Shown: one piece after another, positions 10,948-20,841 of the stretch | Layout of the letters: every line of letters begins with the position of its first letter | How positions within the stretch are numbered: the first letter of the stretch is position 1 | NCBI GenBank assembly: GCA_902566705.1 | Contig: CACFJT010000011.1 | Span: forward strand, 1 to 40,239 | Length of the DNA stretch: 40,239 nucleotides | Direction: 5' to 3' | DNA from: an uncultured Pelagibacteraceae bacterium | Lineage (GTDB): Bacteria > Pseudomonadota > Alphaproteobacteria > Pelagibacterales > Pelagibacteraceae | Made by a program: the position numbers and the translations under genes | The notes under the pieces: model-generated | Told to the model about the DNA's origin: nothing | The model's database searches: none | What the model saw: only the letters and a program-made list of their open reading frames with translations

Positions 10948-11548
10948 TTTTATAATCCATTAATGTTTTTCTATTATTTTCAGGTTCATTATTTATTCTA
11001 CCTCTATAAGAACCTGGTTTTGGAGTTTCACCTTTTAAAATTTGATTTAAAATTTTTAGCGTTTTCTCTTTATCTAAGTCTTCATAATATTCATCATTAA
11101 TTTGCATCATAGGCGCATTAACACATGCTCCTAAACACTCAACCTCCATCCATGAACAGCTTTTATCACTTGATAGTTCGCATTCATTTTCAGATATTTT
11201 TTCTTTACAAGCTTCAACTAATTTACTTGCTCCTCTAATCATGCAAGGAGTTGTAGTGCACACTTGTATAAAATATTTTCCAACAGGAGATAAATTATAC
11301 ATAGTATAAAAAGTCGCTACTTCATAAACTTTTATGTAAGGCATGTCTAAAAATTTTGCTATATACTTCATTGCAGCTAATGGTATCCAATTGGCATTTT
11401 GTCTTTGAGCTATGTAAAGTAATGCCATTACAGCACTTTGCTGTTTACCCTTTGGATATTTTGATACAATTTTATTAGCAGCACTTAAAGATGAACTATT
11501 AAATTCAAAATTTTCTGGTTGATTTTTTGCAGGTCTTCTCAAACTCAT
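10940..11548 (-). CDS. nuoE: NADH-quinone oxidoreductase subunit E, [2Fe-2S]
   Basis: 24-kDa-type subunit of the NADH dehydrogenase module, 202 residues. The thioredoxin-like fold carries the N1a cluster ligands Cys97, Cys102 (CTTTPC), Cys138 and Cys142 (CLGAC). The N-terminal helical domain includes [18 protein letters not shown] (about residues 31-48), typical of the family. A polar C-terminal tail of about 45 residues follows, as in alphaproteobacterial homologues. The start ATG overlaps the nuoD stop by four bases. Confidence 0.96.
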   Translation of the reverse strand: MSLRRPAKNQPENFEFNSSSLSAANKIVSKYPKGKQQSAVMALLYIAQRQNANWIPLAAMKYIAKFLDMPYIKVYEVATFYTMYNLSPVGKYFIQVCTTTPCMIRGASKLVEACKEKISENECELSSDKSCSWMEVECLGACVNAPMMQINDEYYEDLDKEKTLKILNQILKGETPKPGSYRGRINNEPENNRKTLMDYKNA

Positions 11549-12720
11549 CTGTCAACCTCTCCAAATACAATATCAAGTGAACCAAGCACTGCAGGAACAT
11601 CAGCTAGCATGTGGCCTTTTATTAGGTAATCCATTGATTGCAAGTGAGAAAAACCAGGGGCCCTTATTTTACATTTATAGGGTTTGCTAGATCCATCAGA
11701 TATCAGATAGACTCCAAATTCACCCTTTGGAGCTTCAACAGCAGTATATATCTCGTCTTTAGGAACTCTATAACCCTCCGTAAAAAGTTTAAAATGATGG
11801 ATGAGTGCTTCCATTGATTGTTTTATATCTTTTTTAGATGGTGGACTAATTTTTCCATCCAAAGATTTGATAGGTCCTTTTTCCATTTTTAATAAACATT
11901 GTTTTATTATAGATACACTCTCTTTCATTTCCTCAATTCGACATAAGTACCTATCGTAACAATCCCCATTTTTACCAACTGGTACTTTGAATTCTAAATT
12001 TTCATAACAATCATAAGGTTGAGATTTTCTTAGATCCCATGGAACCCCCGATCCTCTAATCATTACTCCAGAAAATGAGTAATCTAGAGCATCTTGTTTA
12101 GTAACTACTCCGATATCAACATTACGTTGTTTAAATATTCTGTTATCTGTTAATAAGCTTTCTAAATCATTTATTATTTTAGGAAAGTTCTCACAAAAAT
12201 TAGCTATATCTTCTTCAAGTCCTTGAGGTAAATCTTGATGAACTCCACCGGCTCTAAAATAGTTTGCATGAAGCCTAGAACCAGAGACTCTTTCATAGAA
12301 GCCCATTAATTTCTCTCTTTCTTCAAAGCCCCATAAAGTCGGTGTTAGAGCACCAACATCCATTGCCTGAGTTGTAACATTTAAAATATGACTTAGAATT
12401 CTTCCAATCTCACAAAAGATTACCCTTATATATTGAGCTCTAATAGGAACGTCTATATTAAGAATTTTTTCAATTGCTAATGCAAATGCATGCTCTTGAT
12501 TCATTGGAGCCACATAATCTAATCTATCAAAATAAGGTACTGCCTGCATATAAGTCTTGTTCTCTATTAATTTTTCAGTGCCTCTATGTAGTAAACCAAT
12601 ATGTGGATCAGCTTTTTCAACAATTTCTCCATCTAATTCTAAAATTAACCTTAAAACCCCGTGTGCTGCTGGATGCTGTGGCCCAAAATTTAAATTAAGA
12701 TTTTTAATTTTTTTTGTCAT
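11545..12720 (-). CDS. nuoD: NADH-quinone oxidoreductase subunit D (49-kDa type)
   Basis: Subunit derived from NiFe-hydrogenase large subunits; with NuoB and NuoH it forms the quinone reduction site of complex I. The protein is 391 residues, the standalone (unfused) form. The N-terminal signature [20 protein letters not shown] (about residues 12-31) contains the quinone-site histidine, and the C-terminus ends with the conserved [14 protein letters not shown] segment. The start overlaps the end of nuoC by 17 bases, and the stop overlaps nuoE by four. Confidence 0.97.
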   Translation of the reverse strand: MTKKIKNLNLNFGPQHPAAHGVLRLILELDGEIVEKADPHIGLLHRGTEKLIENKTYMQAVPYFDRLDYVAPMNQEHAFALAIEKILNIDVPIRAQYIRVIFCEIGRILSHILNVTTQAMDVGALTPTLWGFEEREKLMGFYERVSGSRLHANYFRAGGVHQDLPQGLEEDIANFCENFPKIINDLESLLTDNRIFKQRNVDIGVVTKQDALDYSFSGVMIRGSGVPWDLRKSQPYDCYENLEFKVPVGKNGDCYDRYLCRIEEMKESVSIIKQCLLKMEKGPIKSLDGKISPPSKKDIKQSMEALIHHFKLFTEGYRVPKDEIYTAVEAPKGEFGVYLISDGSSKPYKCKIRAPGFSHLQSMDYLIKGHMLADVPAVLGSLDIVFGEVDR

Positions 12721-13309
12721 TGCTGTCTATTTCTTGCTTAATATATTTGGTACCTTCCCATGGACTTTCGTAGTCAAAATTTCTAAAATTTTGCTCTAGT
12801 TTCACTGGTTCACTAATGACTTTTTTTTCATCTTCACTATATCTAACTTCAGAATGACCAGTGAGTGGAAAATCTTTTCTTAGCGGATGACCTTCGAAAC
12901 CATAATCAGTTAATATTCTTCTTAAATCTGGATGATCTTTAAATGAAACACCATACATATCAAACACTTCTCTTTCCATCCAGTTTGCAGAAGGGAAAAT
13001 ACTTGTTAAAGATGGTATGACTTCATTTTCTGAAATTGAATATTTCAAAACTAATCTTTGATTAAATTCATGACTTAAAAATAAGTACACTACATCAAAT
13101 CTATTGTTCCTTTCAGGATAATCTACTACAGTGATATCAATTAATTGTCTAAATTTAGTATCATTATTTGTTTTTAAAAATAAACATATGTCTATTAAAT
13201 CATCTTTATCAGTTTCAAGATAGATCTGATGATGTTTAATTTCTGTTTTATTAATTTTAGTAGTTAGCTCTGAATTAATTTTTTTTTCTAAGTCCTCTAA
13301 ATTTTTCAT
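12704..13309 (-). CDS. nuoC: NADH-quinone oxidoreductase subunit C (30-kDa type)
   Basis: Peripheral-arm connecting subunit without cofactors, 201 residues. The family signature is the stretch [20 protein letters not shown] followed by [20 protein letters not shown] (about residues 108-148). nuoC and nuoD are separate genes here, unlike the nuoCD fusion in Escherichia coli. The gene follows nuoB by two bases and overlaps nuoD by 17 bases. Confidence 0.96.
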   Translation of the reverse strand: MKNLEDLEKKINSELTTKINKTEIKHHQIYLETDKDDLIDICLFLKTNNDTKFRQLIDITVVDYPERNNRFDVVYLFLSHEFNQRLVLKYSISENEVIPSLTSIFPSANWMEREVFDMYGVSFKDHPDLRRILTDYGFEGHPLRKDFPLTGHSEVRYSEDEKKVISEPVKLEQNFRNFDYESPWEGTKYIKQEIDSNDKKN

Positions 13310-13311
13310 AA

Positions 13312-13827
13312 CTACCTAATAAATGAGCCTTTATCTCTAATTTTTTTTTGCAATTGAAGTATTCCATATAATAGCGCCTCAGCTGAGGGTGGGCACCCTG
13401 GTACATAAACATCTACTGGTACAATTCGATCACAACCTCTAACAACTGAATAAGAGTAGTGATAATAACCACCACCATTTGCACAGCTTCCCATCGAAAT
13501 TACATATCTTGGTTCTGGCATTTGATCATAAACTTTTCTAAGTGCTGGTGCCATTTTATTAGTCAATGTACCAGCTACAATCATTACATCTGATTGTCTT
13601 GGTGAAGCTCTTGGTGCAGCACCAAATCTTTCAAGATCATATCTTGGCATTGAAGTTTGCATCATCTCAACAGCGCAACATGCAAGGCCAAATGTCATCC
13701 AATGAAGTGATCCAGATCTTGACCAATTAATTAAATTATCAAGTGATGTTGTAATAAATCCATTCTTGCTAAAATCATCTGCAAGTTGTTTAAATTCCTC
13801 TGGTACTTGATCTATTTTATTGTTCAT
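13312..13827 (-). CDS. nuoB: NADH-quinone oxidoreductase subunit B, cluster N2
   Basis: Subunit holding cluster N2, which hands electrons to quinone. Ligands are the adjacent Cys50-Cys51 ([10 protein letters not shown]), Cys115 (GSCANGGG) and Cys145 (GCPPSAEA), numbered from the start chosen here. The frame stays open to an ATG at 13869, but that would add 14 basic residues and overlap nuoA by 31 bases. The ATG at 13827, giving a 171-residue protein that begins [12 protein letters not shown], fits the family length and leaves an 11-base gap after nuoA. The upstream start cannot be excluded from sequence alone. Confidence 0.93.
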   Translation of the reverse strand: MNNKIDQVPEEFKQLADDFSKNGFITTSLDNLINWSRSGSLHWMTFGLACCAVEMMQTSMPRYDLERFGAAPRASPRQSDVMIVAGTLTNKMAPALRKVYDQMPEPRYVISMGSCANGGGYYHYSYSVVRGCDRIVPVDVYVPGCPPSAEALLYGILQLQKKIRDKGSFIR

Positions 13828-13838
13828 TTTGATTTTCT

Positions 13839-14207
13839 TTATTCCCAGTCTAAAGCGCCCTTTTTCCATTCATAAATAAAACCAATTGTCAAAATGAATA
13901 GAAAAACCATCATTGATGAAAAACCAAGTAGCCCGATGTTGCCTAAAGAAATTGCCCAAGGAAATAAAAACGCTATTTCCAAATCAAATATAATAAATAA
14001 AATTGCAACTAAATAAAATCTAACATCAAACTCAAGCCTAGAGTCTTCAAAGGGTTCAAATCCACATTCGTAAGCTGATAGTTTTTCTGGATCAGGTTTT
14101 TTTGGCGATAGAATAAAATTAATTACTACGAACGCACAACTCAACCCTAGAGCTATAATTAGAAATATTATTATTGGTAAGTAGTCCTTAAGAAAATCAG
14201 ATAACAT
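13839..14207 (-). CDS. nuoA: NADH-quinone oxidoreductase subunit A
   Basis: Small membrane subunit of complex I (122 residues, three helices), first gene of the nuo operon. The loop [16 protein letters not shown] (about residues 38-53) with the conserved cysteine near the quinone site, and the [20 protein letters not shown] helix (about 64-83), are diagnostic. Between nuoA and the end of tRNA-Asp lie 156 bases that should hold the operon leader and possibly a promoter. I found no confident -35/-10 pair there, so readthrough from the tRNA promoter is also possible. Confidence 0.96.
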   Translation of the reverse strand: MLSDFLKDYLPIIIFLIIALGLSCAFVVINFILSPKKPDPEKLSAYECGFEPFEDSRLEFDVRFYLVAILFIIFDLEIAFLFPWAISLGNIGLLGFSSMMVFLFILTIGFIYEWKKGALDWE

Positions 14208-14363
14208 GGATGTCTATATATCAGTTTTTGTTTGTTGTTGAAGGGTTGATACGTCACATTTTTAATAAAAAAAAAGTCAATAAATTCAATTACTTATAAT
14301 TAGTAGCAAAAAAAAATTAACAATATCAGTGGTTTATTAATTTATAAGAAAAGAGTTTTAAAA

Positions 14364-14440
14364 TGGCGGGAGTGAAGGGACTCGAACCCTCGACCTATCG
14401 CGTGACAGGCGATCGCTCTAACCAACTGAGCTACACCCCC
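14364..14440 (-). tRNA. tRNA-Asp (GTC)
   Basis: A 77-base cloverleaf on the minus strand. The acceptor stem GGGGGTG pairs with CACTCCC (one G-U pair). The D arm is AGCTCAGTTGGTTAGAGC, the anticodon loop CTGTCAC reads GTC, and the T arm contains GGTTCGAGTCC. The CCA end is encoded. It lies 14 bases downstream of tRNA-Val on the same strand, so the two are very likely one transcript. Confidence 0.97.
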
Positions 14441-14454
14441 ATTTGTTAACTCTT

Positions 14455-14530
14455 TGGTGGGCAGTAAAGGACTCGAACCTTTGACCCCCTCGGTGTAAAC
14501 GAGATGCTCTACCAACTGAGCTAACCGCCC
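14455..14530 (-). tRNA. tRNA-Val (TAC)
   Basis: A 76-base cloverleaf on the minus strand. The acceptor stem GGGCGGT pairs with ACTGCCC, the anticodon stem CTCGT/ACGAG-type arm encloses loop bases reading TAC, and the T arm is AGGTTCGAGTCCT. The CCA end is encoded. It is the first gene of a Val-Asp tRNA pair with a promoter immediately upstream. Confidence 0.96.
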
Positions 14531-14549
14531 CAGACCAAAAATACAGTGT

Positions 14550-14577
14550 TTTATATCTTATAGTACAATAACGTCAA
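14550..14577 (-). promoter_or_regulatory. Sigma-70-type promoter of the tRNA-Val/tRNA-Asp unit
   Basis: On the minus strand TTGACG (14577-14572) is followed after 16 bases by TATAAA (14555-14550). Transcription would begin about 7 bases further on, leaving a leader of only about a dozen bases before the tRNA-Val 5' end. The -35 match is five of six. This is the clearest housekeeping promoter in the window. Confidence 0.7.
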
Positions 14578-14691
14578 GATTTATTAGTTATTTAAAATCG
14601 CTAAAATACTTAATTTAAAAAGAAATTTAAATTAATTGTATTTAAATGATATCTAAAGATAACAAAACATTATTTCAAATTAATTAATATA

Positions 14692-16386
14692 ATGAAAAAT
14701 TTAAGAAACTTATTTGTGGAAGCTTTAGAGCTTCATAAAAAAAAAAAATTTGAAAAAGCAGAAAAAATTTACCTCAAAATTTTAGAGTCTAAACCGTCTC
14801 ATTCAGATAGCTTGAATAATCTGGGTTTAATTTATAAGTCCAATGGAAATAATGATAAAGCTGAAAAATTTTTCAAAAAAAGTTTAAATTTTAATCCAAA
14901 CAATGAAATTTCACTGTTTAATCTTGGAAATTTATATTTGTTAGATGAAAATTTTGACCAAGCCATACATCAATATTCTAAACTAATTGAATTAAATCCT
15001 AATCATATACAGGCTCACAATAATTTAGGGATAATATATCAAAAAATAAATAAAAAAAATCAGGCTATAAAATGTTATCAAAATGCATTGAAATTAGATA
15101 AAAATTTTATTGATGCAAATTATAATTTAGGAGCTCTTTATAATAAATTAAAAAATTATAATTTGTCAAAAAAATATCTTAAAAAGAGTATTGATTTAAG
15201 TCCTAATGATGAAAGAATATTTAATGAACTGGGTATTCTTTTTTACAATTTAAATATGTTTGATAAAGCTAAAAATTGTTTTGAAAATATTATTAAATTA
15301 AATAACAAAAATTACGAGGCATACTACAATCTAGGAAAAATATTGAATGATGAAGAAAGACATGAAGAAGCCATAAAATTTTTTAATAAAACATTAGATC
15401 TTCAGTCAAAACATTCAAACGCACTAAACAACCTTGGAATTGCATACAATAAACTAAGTTTAACTTCAAAAGCAAAAAAGAGCATAGAAAAATCTATTGA
15501 AATTGATCCCAATAATCCATTTAGTTATAATAATTTAGGAATTATATTTGATAACAACTATGATACTATTAATGCTAAAAAAAATTTTGATCAAGCGCTT
15601 AAAATTGATCCCTTTTTTATAGATGCATTATGGAATCTTCAATGCTGCTCAAAAACAATTGATGATGCTTTAATTATTTTTGAAAAGATTAATCAAATCG
15701 ATAAAAACCATATTAAATCAAAAATCATGCTTTCTGCACTTAAAGTATATAAAAAAGATTTTAGTGATTATAAAAAACTCATGAAGTCAAGTGACTCCGA
15801 TCACCCTTATGCTAGATCAATTAAGTGGATCTTTTCGTTGAATAAACTTCCTAAAATTTTTTTTAATAAATGGGATTTTTTTAATTTTTCAATTTCTTTA
15901 ACTGATAAGAAAAGACCGTTTTATGAATATGGTGTAAGGATGGGACATTCATTTAAATACCTTATAAAAACTTTTAAAAAAGGCTATGGTTTTGATACAT
16001 TTACCGGTCTTCCAGAAAATTGGCATGGTAGTAAAGAAAAAGGTTCTTACTCTAGTTTTGGCTCAGTACCCAAAATTAAAGGAGGAGAATTTATAGTAGG
16101 TAAATTTGAGGATACTCTTCCAGTTTTTTTTTCTAAAGAGAGGGAAATGGCATCATTAATTAATTTTGATGCTGACTTATACTCTTCAACAATATGTTCA
16201 TTAAATCATTCCAAAAATATAATTGATAACAAAACAATCTTAGTATTTGATGAATTTTTAATGAACAGTAATTGGGAAAAAGATGAATTTAAAGCTTTAA
16301 ATGAATTCTGTGAAAACTTTGAATTTTCTTATGAGGTTCTGGCAATAAGTCTTTTTACGAAGCAAGTTGCTGTTAGAATTATATAA
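14692..16386 (+). CDS. TPR-repeat protein fused to a TylF-like methyltransferase domain
   Basis: A 564-residue fusion. Residues about 5-315 hold nine to ten tetratricopeptide repeats, each with the N-N/Y-LG core (for example AHNNLGIIYQK, ANYNLGALYNK, AYYNLGKILND). Residues about 408-564 look like a SAM-dependent methyltransferase of the TylF / Methyltransf_24 kind: an EYGVRMGHS SAM loop, YGFDTFTGLPENW at about 430-442, INFDADLY, and the metal-site-like VFDEFLMNSNW. TPRs probably bind a partner protein or a glycan chain; the substrate is unknown. It is a single plus-strand gene between tRNA-Val and lon and converges on lon with an 11-base gap. The asparagine/lysine-rich composition suggests a fast-evolving accessory gene. 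Confidence 0.8.
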   Translation: MKNLRNLFVEALELHKKKKFEKAEKIYLKILESKPSHSDSLNNLGLIYKSNGNNDKAEKFFKKSLNFNPNNEISLFNLGNLYLLDENFDQAIHQYSKLIELNPNHIQAHNNLGIIYQKINKKNQAIKCYQNALKLDKNFIDANYNLGALYNKLKNYNLSKKYLKKSIDLSPNDERIFNELGILFYNLNMFDKAKNCFENIIKLNNKNYEAYYNLGKILNDEERHEEAIKFFNKTLDLQSKHSNALNNLGIAYNKLSLTSKAKKSIEKSIEIDPNNPFSYNNLGIIFDNNYDTINAKKNFDQALKIDPFFIDALWNLQCCSKTIDDALIIFEKINQIDKNHIKSKIMLSALKVYKKDFSDYKKLMKSSDSDHPYARSIKWIFSLNKLPKIFFNKWDFFNFSISLTDKKRPFYEYGVRMGHSFKYLIKTFKKGYGFDTFTGLPENWHGSKEKGSYSSFGSVPKIKGGEFIVGKFEDTLPVFFSKEREMASLINFDADLYSSTICSLNHSKNIIDNKTILVFDEFLMNSNWEKDEFKALNEFCENFEFSYEVLAISLFTKQVAVRII

Positions 16387-16397
16387 TTGTATTAAAT

Positions 16398-18776
16398 TTA
16401 TTGAATACTAGCTTGAGATTTATCATCTTTTTTAGCTATATCGACCTCTACCCACTCTGTTGGCTTTAGTTCTTTTGTCATAGCTAATTTTATCACTTGA
16501 TCAGCATTTTCCACAGGAGTAATTTTAATATCATCAATTATTTTTTTTGGCATATCGACTAAATCTTTTTCATTTTCTTTTGGAATTAATACTTCCTTAA
16601 TACCGGCTCTATGTGCAGCTAATAATTTTTCCTTTAAACCACCTATTGGCAAAACTTGACCAGTTAAAGTTACTTCTCCGGTCATAGCCACATCTCTTCT
16701 AACAGGTATATTTGTAATTGAAGAAACAATTGAAGTAACCATTCCTATACCAGCAGATGGTCCATCTTTAGGTGTTGCCCCTTCGGGAACATGAATATGA
16801 AAATCTTTCTTCTCAAAAATAGGAGGGATAATTCCATATTCTAAACATTTTGATCTCACAAAAGACTTAGCAGCTTTAACTGACTCCTGCATAACATCAC
16901 CTAACTTACCAGTAATTTGCATTCTACCTTTACCAGGCATTGTTACAGTTTCAATTTTTAAAATTTCTCCTCCGTACTCTGTCCAAGCGAGTCCAGTAAC
17001 TATACCTACTCTATTCTCTGCTTCTAACTCTCCAAACTTAAATTTAGGAACACCTAAAAAGTCAGATAGATTTTTATTATTTATTTTTACTTCTTTTTCC
17101 TCACCAGCGACAATTTTTTTAACAACTTTTCTTGCAAGTTTAGAAATTTCTCTTTCAAGATTTCTTACTCCTGACTCTTTTGTATAACCCCTTATAACCT
17201 CTTTTATAATGTCATCATCCATTTTCATTTCTTTTTCTTTGACACCATTATCTTTAATTTGTTTAGGTAATAAATATTTATTTGCAATACTTATTTTTTC
17301 ATCTTCTGTGTACCCAGCCAATCTAATCACCTCCATTCTATCTAATAAAGGTGGTAAAATATTTAAAGTATTAGCAGTCGTTACAAACATGACATCAGAT
17401 AAATCATAATCTACTTCCAAATAATGATCATTAAATGTTGTATTTTGTTCTGGATCAAGAGCCTCTAATAAAGCTGAAGAAGGATCACCTCTGTAATCAT
17501 TTCCAATTTTATCTATTTCATCTAGTAAAATTAAAGGGTTTTTTGTTCCAGCTTTTTTCATCATTTGAATAATTTTTCCAGGTAAGGAACCAATATAGGT
17601 TCGTCTGTGACCACGTATTTCTGCCTCATCTCTCATTCCACCAACTGACATTCTAACAAATTCCCTATTTGTAGCTTTTGCAATTGATTTTCCTAAAGAT
17701 GTTTTTCCAACTCCAGGGGGGCCAACCAAACATAAAATTGGACCTTTAATTTTGTCCATTCTTTTTTGAACAGCTAAAAATTCTATTATTCTCTCTTTCA
17801 CTTTCTCTAATCCAAAGTGGTCTTTGTCAAGAATATCTAATGCTTTCTCTAAATCTATACCTACTTCACTTTTTTTATGCCAAGGGAGTTCAGTCATCCA
17901 ATCTAAATAATTTCTTACAACGGTAGCTTCAGCTGACATTGGACTCATATTTTTAAGTTTTTTTAATTCTTGCAAACATTTTCTTTCTACCTCTTTTGGC
18001 ATCTTAGCTTTTGTGATTGCTTTATTAAGACTGGTTGTTTCGTCTTTTCCATCTTCAATTTCACCAAGTTCTTTTTGAATAGCTTTTAGTTGTTCGTTTA
18101 GATAATACTCTCTTTGAGTTTTTTCCATTTGAGTTTTAACTCTACCTCTTATTCTTTTTTCTACACCAATAATACTTGTTTCATTTTCCATTATTTTAAT
18201 AATGGCATTTAATCTTTTCTTAACGTCAACAGTTTCAAAAATTTGTTGTTTTTCAGAGATAGTAGCTGTTATGTGAGATACAATATTATCTGCTATTTGA
18301 GAAGGATCCTTTAATTGCTTAATGGAATTAATTGTTTCATTAGAAATTTTTTTATTTATTGAAGTTAATTTTTCTAATCTCCGCAATGCTGTAGTAGCAA
18401 GTGGAAATAAATCCTCATCTTTAGGTAAAACATCATTATAATATGTATAGTCACAAGTTATAAATTTATCATTATCTTTAAAATCTAAAATTTTTATTCT
18501 TTTAATTCCTTCGACTAAAACTTTTACAGTTCCATCTGGTAATTTTAAAAGTTGGAGAATACTTCCTTCACAACCATACATAAATACATCAGTTTTCTTT
18601 GGATCATCGATTTCAGAATTTTTTTGAGTGACTAAAATTATTTTTTTGTCTTTTTTCATCACCTCATTAAGTGCTGAGATAGATTTATCTCTCCCAACAA
18701 ATAATGGAATGACCATGCTTGGGAAGACTACAATGTCTCTCAGTGGAAGCAGGGGTAGTGAAATTTTAACGTCCAT
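16398..18776 (-). CDS. lon: ATP-dependent protease Lon
   Basis: Cytosolic ATP-dependent protease that removes misfolded and regulatory proteins. The 792 residues are normal for bacterial LonA: an N-terminal substrate-binding LAN domain (1 to ~200), the coiled RIRGRVKTQMEKTQREYYLNE linker, an AAA+ module with Walker A GPPGVGKT (352-359) and Walker B LLDEID, and the C-terminal protease domain. The catalytic dyad is the serine of DGPSAG (about 674) and the lysine of GGLKEK (about 715). It follows clpX by 60 bases on the same strand, which may allow its own weak promoter (TATAAT-like bases precede the start). Confidence 0.97.
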   Translation of the reverse strand: MDVKISLPLLPLRDIVVFPSMVIPLFVGRDKSISALNEVMKKDKKIILVTQKNSEIDDPKKTDVFMYGCEGSILQLLKLPDGTVKVLVEGIKRIKILDFKDNDKFITCDYTYYNDVLPKDEDLFPLATTALRRLEKLTSINKKISNETINSIKQLKDPSQIADNIVSHITATISEKQQIFETVDVKKRLNAIIKIMENETSIIGVEKRIRGRVKTQMEKTQREYYLNEQLKAIQKELGEIEDGKDETTSLNKAITKAKMPKEVERKCLQELKKLKNMSPMSAEATVVRNYLDWMTELPWHKKSEVGIDLEKALDILDKDHFGLEKVKERIIEFLAVQKRMDKIKGPILCLVGPPGVGKTSLGKSIAKATNREFVRMSVGGMRDEAEIRGHRRTYIGSLPGKIIQMMKKAGTKNPLILLDEIDKIGNDYRGDPSSALLEALDPEQNTTFNDHYLEVDYDLSDVMFVTTANTLNILPPLLDRMEVIRLAGYTEDEKISIANKYLLPKQIKDNGVKEKEMKMDDDIIKEVIRGYTKESGVRNLEREISKLARKVVKKIVAGEEKEVKINNKNLSDFLGVPKFKFGELEAENRVGIVTGLAWTEYGGEILKIETVTMPGKGRMQITGKLGDVMQESVKAAKSFVRSKCLEYGIIPPIFEKKDFHIHVPEGATPKDGPSAGIGMVTSIVSSITNIPVRRDVAMTGEVTLTGQVLPIGGLKEKLLAAHRAGIKEVLIPKENEKDLVDMPKKIIDDIKITPVENADQVIKLAMTKELKPTEWVEVDIAKKDDKSQASIQ

Positions 18777-18836
18777 AATTACAATATGGATATTATATTT
18801 GATAATGCAATAGGTATTTATTACTTATTAAGGATA

Positions 18837-20105
18837 TTAAGCCGCTGTGGTCTTATTTGACTTAGATTTACTATCGTCTTTTGAGTGAACTAAAATGGGT
18901 TGAGACTGTCCTTTTGCTGCACCAGCATCAACAATAACCTCTTCAATATTATCTTGACTCGGAAGATCATACATTGTTTTCAACAAAATGTTTTCTAAAA
19001 TTGATCTCAAACCTCTTGCTCCAGTTTTTTTGCTAATAGCTTTTTGCGCTATTTCTTTTAAGGCATTTTCTTTAAATGTTAGTTTTGCTCCATCCAATTT
19101 AAACAACTCTTGATATTGCTTTGTTAAAGAATTTTTTGGTTCTTGTAATATTTTTATTAAAGATCTTTCATCTAAATCTTCAAGTGTTGCTATCATTGGA
19201 AGTCTTCCAATAAATTCAGGAATTAATCCAAATTTTAATAAATCTTCTGGCTCTAAACCTTTCATCCATTCACCAGTTTTCTTATCTTGTGAATTTTTTA
19301 CATCTGCACCAAAACCAATCGAAGTACCTTTGTCTCTTTGAGATATTATTTTATCTAGCCCTGCAAAAGCACCGCCACATATAAACAAAATATTTGTTGT
19401 ATCTACTTGTAAGAATTCTTGTTGAGGATGTTTTCTACCACCCTGAGGAGGAACACTTGCAACTGTACCTTCCATTATTTTAAGAAGTGCTTGTTGAACA
19501 CCTTCACCAGATACATCTCTAGTAATTGATGGGTTTTCAGATTTCCTGCTTATTTTATCAACCTCATCAATATAAACTATTCCTCTTTGAGCTTTTTCAA
19601 CATTATAATCTGATGCTTGTAATAATTTTAAAATAATATTTTCAACGTCCTCACCAACATAACCTGCTTCAGTTAGAGTGGTTGCATCAGCCATTGTAAA
19701 TGGAACATCTAAAATTCTAGCAAGCGTTTGTGCAAGCAATGTTTTTCCACAACCTGTAGGACCCACTAAAAGTATATTAGATTTTGAAAGCTCAACATTT
19801 TTGCTTGTTTTGCTCTCATAATTTAATCTTTTGTAATGATTATGAACTGCAACAGATAATACTTTCTTCGCATGAGTTTGACCAATCACATAATCATCTA
19901 AAACTGAACAAATTTCTTTTGGAGATGGAAGGCCATCTTGATGTTTTACAAATGTATCTTTGCTCTCTTCTTTTATGATATCCATACATAGCTCAACACA
20001 CTCATCGCAAATGAAAACGGTTGGACCAGCAATCAATTTTCTTACTTCATGTTGGCTCTTGCCACAGAAAGAACAGTAAAGGATATTTTTATTATTTGTT
20101 GTCAT
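18837..20105 (-). CDS. clpX: ATP-dependent Clp protease ATP-binding subunit ClpX
   Basis: AAA+ unfoldase that feeds substrates into ClpP. The 422-residue protein has the N-terminal zinc-binding domain (Cys11, Cys14, Cys33, Cys36), Walker A GPTGCGKT (115-122), the pore loop GYVG (149-152 region), Walker [10 protein letters not shown] (176-184) and the [10 protein letters not shown] segment of the RKH loop. The IGF loop that docks on ClpP appears as IGFGAD. It sits 92 bases downstream of clpP, with a candidate promoter in that gap. Confidence 0.97.
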   Translation of the reverse strand: MTTNNKNILYCSFCGKSQHEVRKLIAGPTVFICDECVELCMDIIKEESKDTFVKHQDGLPSPKEICSVLDDYVIGQTHAKKVLSVAVHNHYKRLNYESKTSKNVELSKSNILLVGPTGCGKTLLAQTLARILDVPFTMADATTLTEAGYVGEDVENIILKLLQASDYNVEKAQRGIVYIDEVDKISRKSENPSITRDVSGEGVQQALLKIMEGTVASVPPQGGRKHPQQEFLQVDTTNILFICGGAFAGLDKIISQRDKGTSIGFGADVKNSQDKKTGEWMKGLEPEDLLKFGLIPEFIGRLPMIATLEDLDERSLIKILQEPKNSLTKQYQELFKLDGAKLTFKENALKEIAQKAISKKTGARGLRSILENILLKTMYDLPSQDNIEEVIVDAGAAKGQSQPILVHSKDDSKSKSNKTTAA

Positions 20106-20138
20106 TTTAATTTTTATAACGAATCAATTTAATTACTC

Positions 20139-20165
20139 TATTATAGAAGACTCATAGTTATCAAG
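20139..20165 (-). promoter_or_regulatory. Candidate clpX promoter, possibly sigma-32-like
   Basis: On the minus strand CTTGATA begins at 20165 and CTATAAT ends near 20140, with about 12 bases between the two heptamers. The TATAAT is perfect, but no sigma-70 -35 box lies at the usual 16-18 base distance; the upstream CTTG instead resembles a heat-shock sigma-32 -35 element. The assignment is tentative because AT-rich DNA throws up TATAAT often. Confidence 0.35.
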
Positions 20166-20197
20166 TTTCTATTAATGATATCTCAACATATTGTGTA

Positions 20198-20809
20198 TTA
20201 AGATCTTTTTTCTACTACTTTGTCTATAAGACCAAAAGATTGTGCAACATCTGCAGTCATAAAATTATCTCTTTCAAGAGCAGATTTTATTTCATCAACA
20301 TTTTTTCCAGTGTGTCTCGAATAAATCTCATTAAGCCTTTTCTTTAAAGACAAAACTTCGTTTGCATGAATTTCAATATCAGTTGCCTGACCTTGAAAAC
20401 CTGCTGATGGTTGATGAACCATTATTCTTGAATTTGGTAAAGAAAATCGTTTTCCTTTAGTGCCTGCAGCAAGTAAAAAGGAACCCATTGAAGCTGCTTG
20501 ACCAATACATAAAGTAGAAATATCTGGTTTCACATATTGCATTGTATCATAGATACCAAGACCAGCTGTAACTAAACCTCCAGGGCTATTTATATATAAA
20601 TAAATTTCTTTTTTTGGATCCTCTGCCTCTAAAAATAATAATTGGGCAGTAACCAACGAAGCAACATTGTCGTTAATCTGACCAGTTAAAAAAATAATTC
20701 TTTCTTTTAAAAGTCTTGAGTAAATATCGTAAGCTCGCTCACCTTTGCTAGATTGTTCAACTACCATTGGTACAAGATTGCTCAAATGTTCTGATAATTT
20801 TGTTGTCAT
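20198..20809 (-). CDS. clpP: ATP-dependent Clp protease proteolytic subunit ClpP
   Basis: Self-compartmentalised serine protease that degrades ClpX-delivered substrates. In the 203-residue protein the triad is Ser107 (in QAASMGS), His132 (in VMIHQP-type VHQPSAG) and Asp181 (in ERDNFM). The N-terminal [19 protein letters not shown] is the conserved mature start, implying a short processed propeptide. It lies 32 bases after tig and 92 bases before clpX, the common alphaproteobacterial order tig-clpP-clpX-lon. Confidence 0.97.
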   Translation of the reverse strand: MTTKLSEHLSNLVPMVVEQSSKGERAYDIYSRLLKERIIFLTGQINDNVASLVTAQLLFLEAEDPKKEIYLYINSPGGLVTAGLGIYDTMQYVKPDISTLCIGQAASMGSFLLAAGTKGKRFSLPNSRIMVHQPSAGFQGQATDIEIHANEVLSLKKRLNEIYSRHTGKNVDEIKSALERDNFMTADVAQSFGLIDKVVEKRS

Positions 20810-20841
20810 AAGTTGATTCGTTCTACTTATACAACTTGAGA

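Noticed and set aside
18777-18836. TATAAT before lon as a separate promoter
   Set aside because: No -35 element at proper distance, and TATAAT-like words are frequent in DNA this AT-rich; kept only as a remark in the lon entry.
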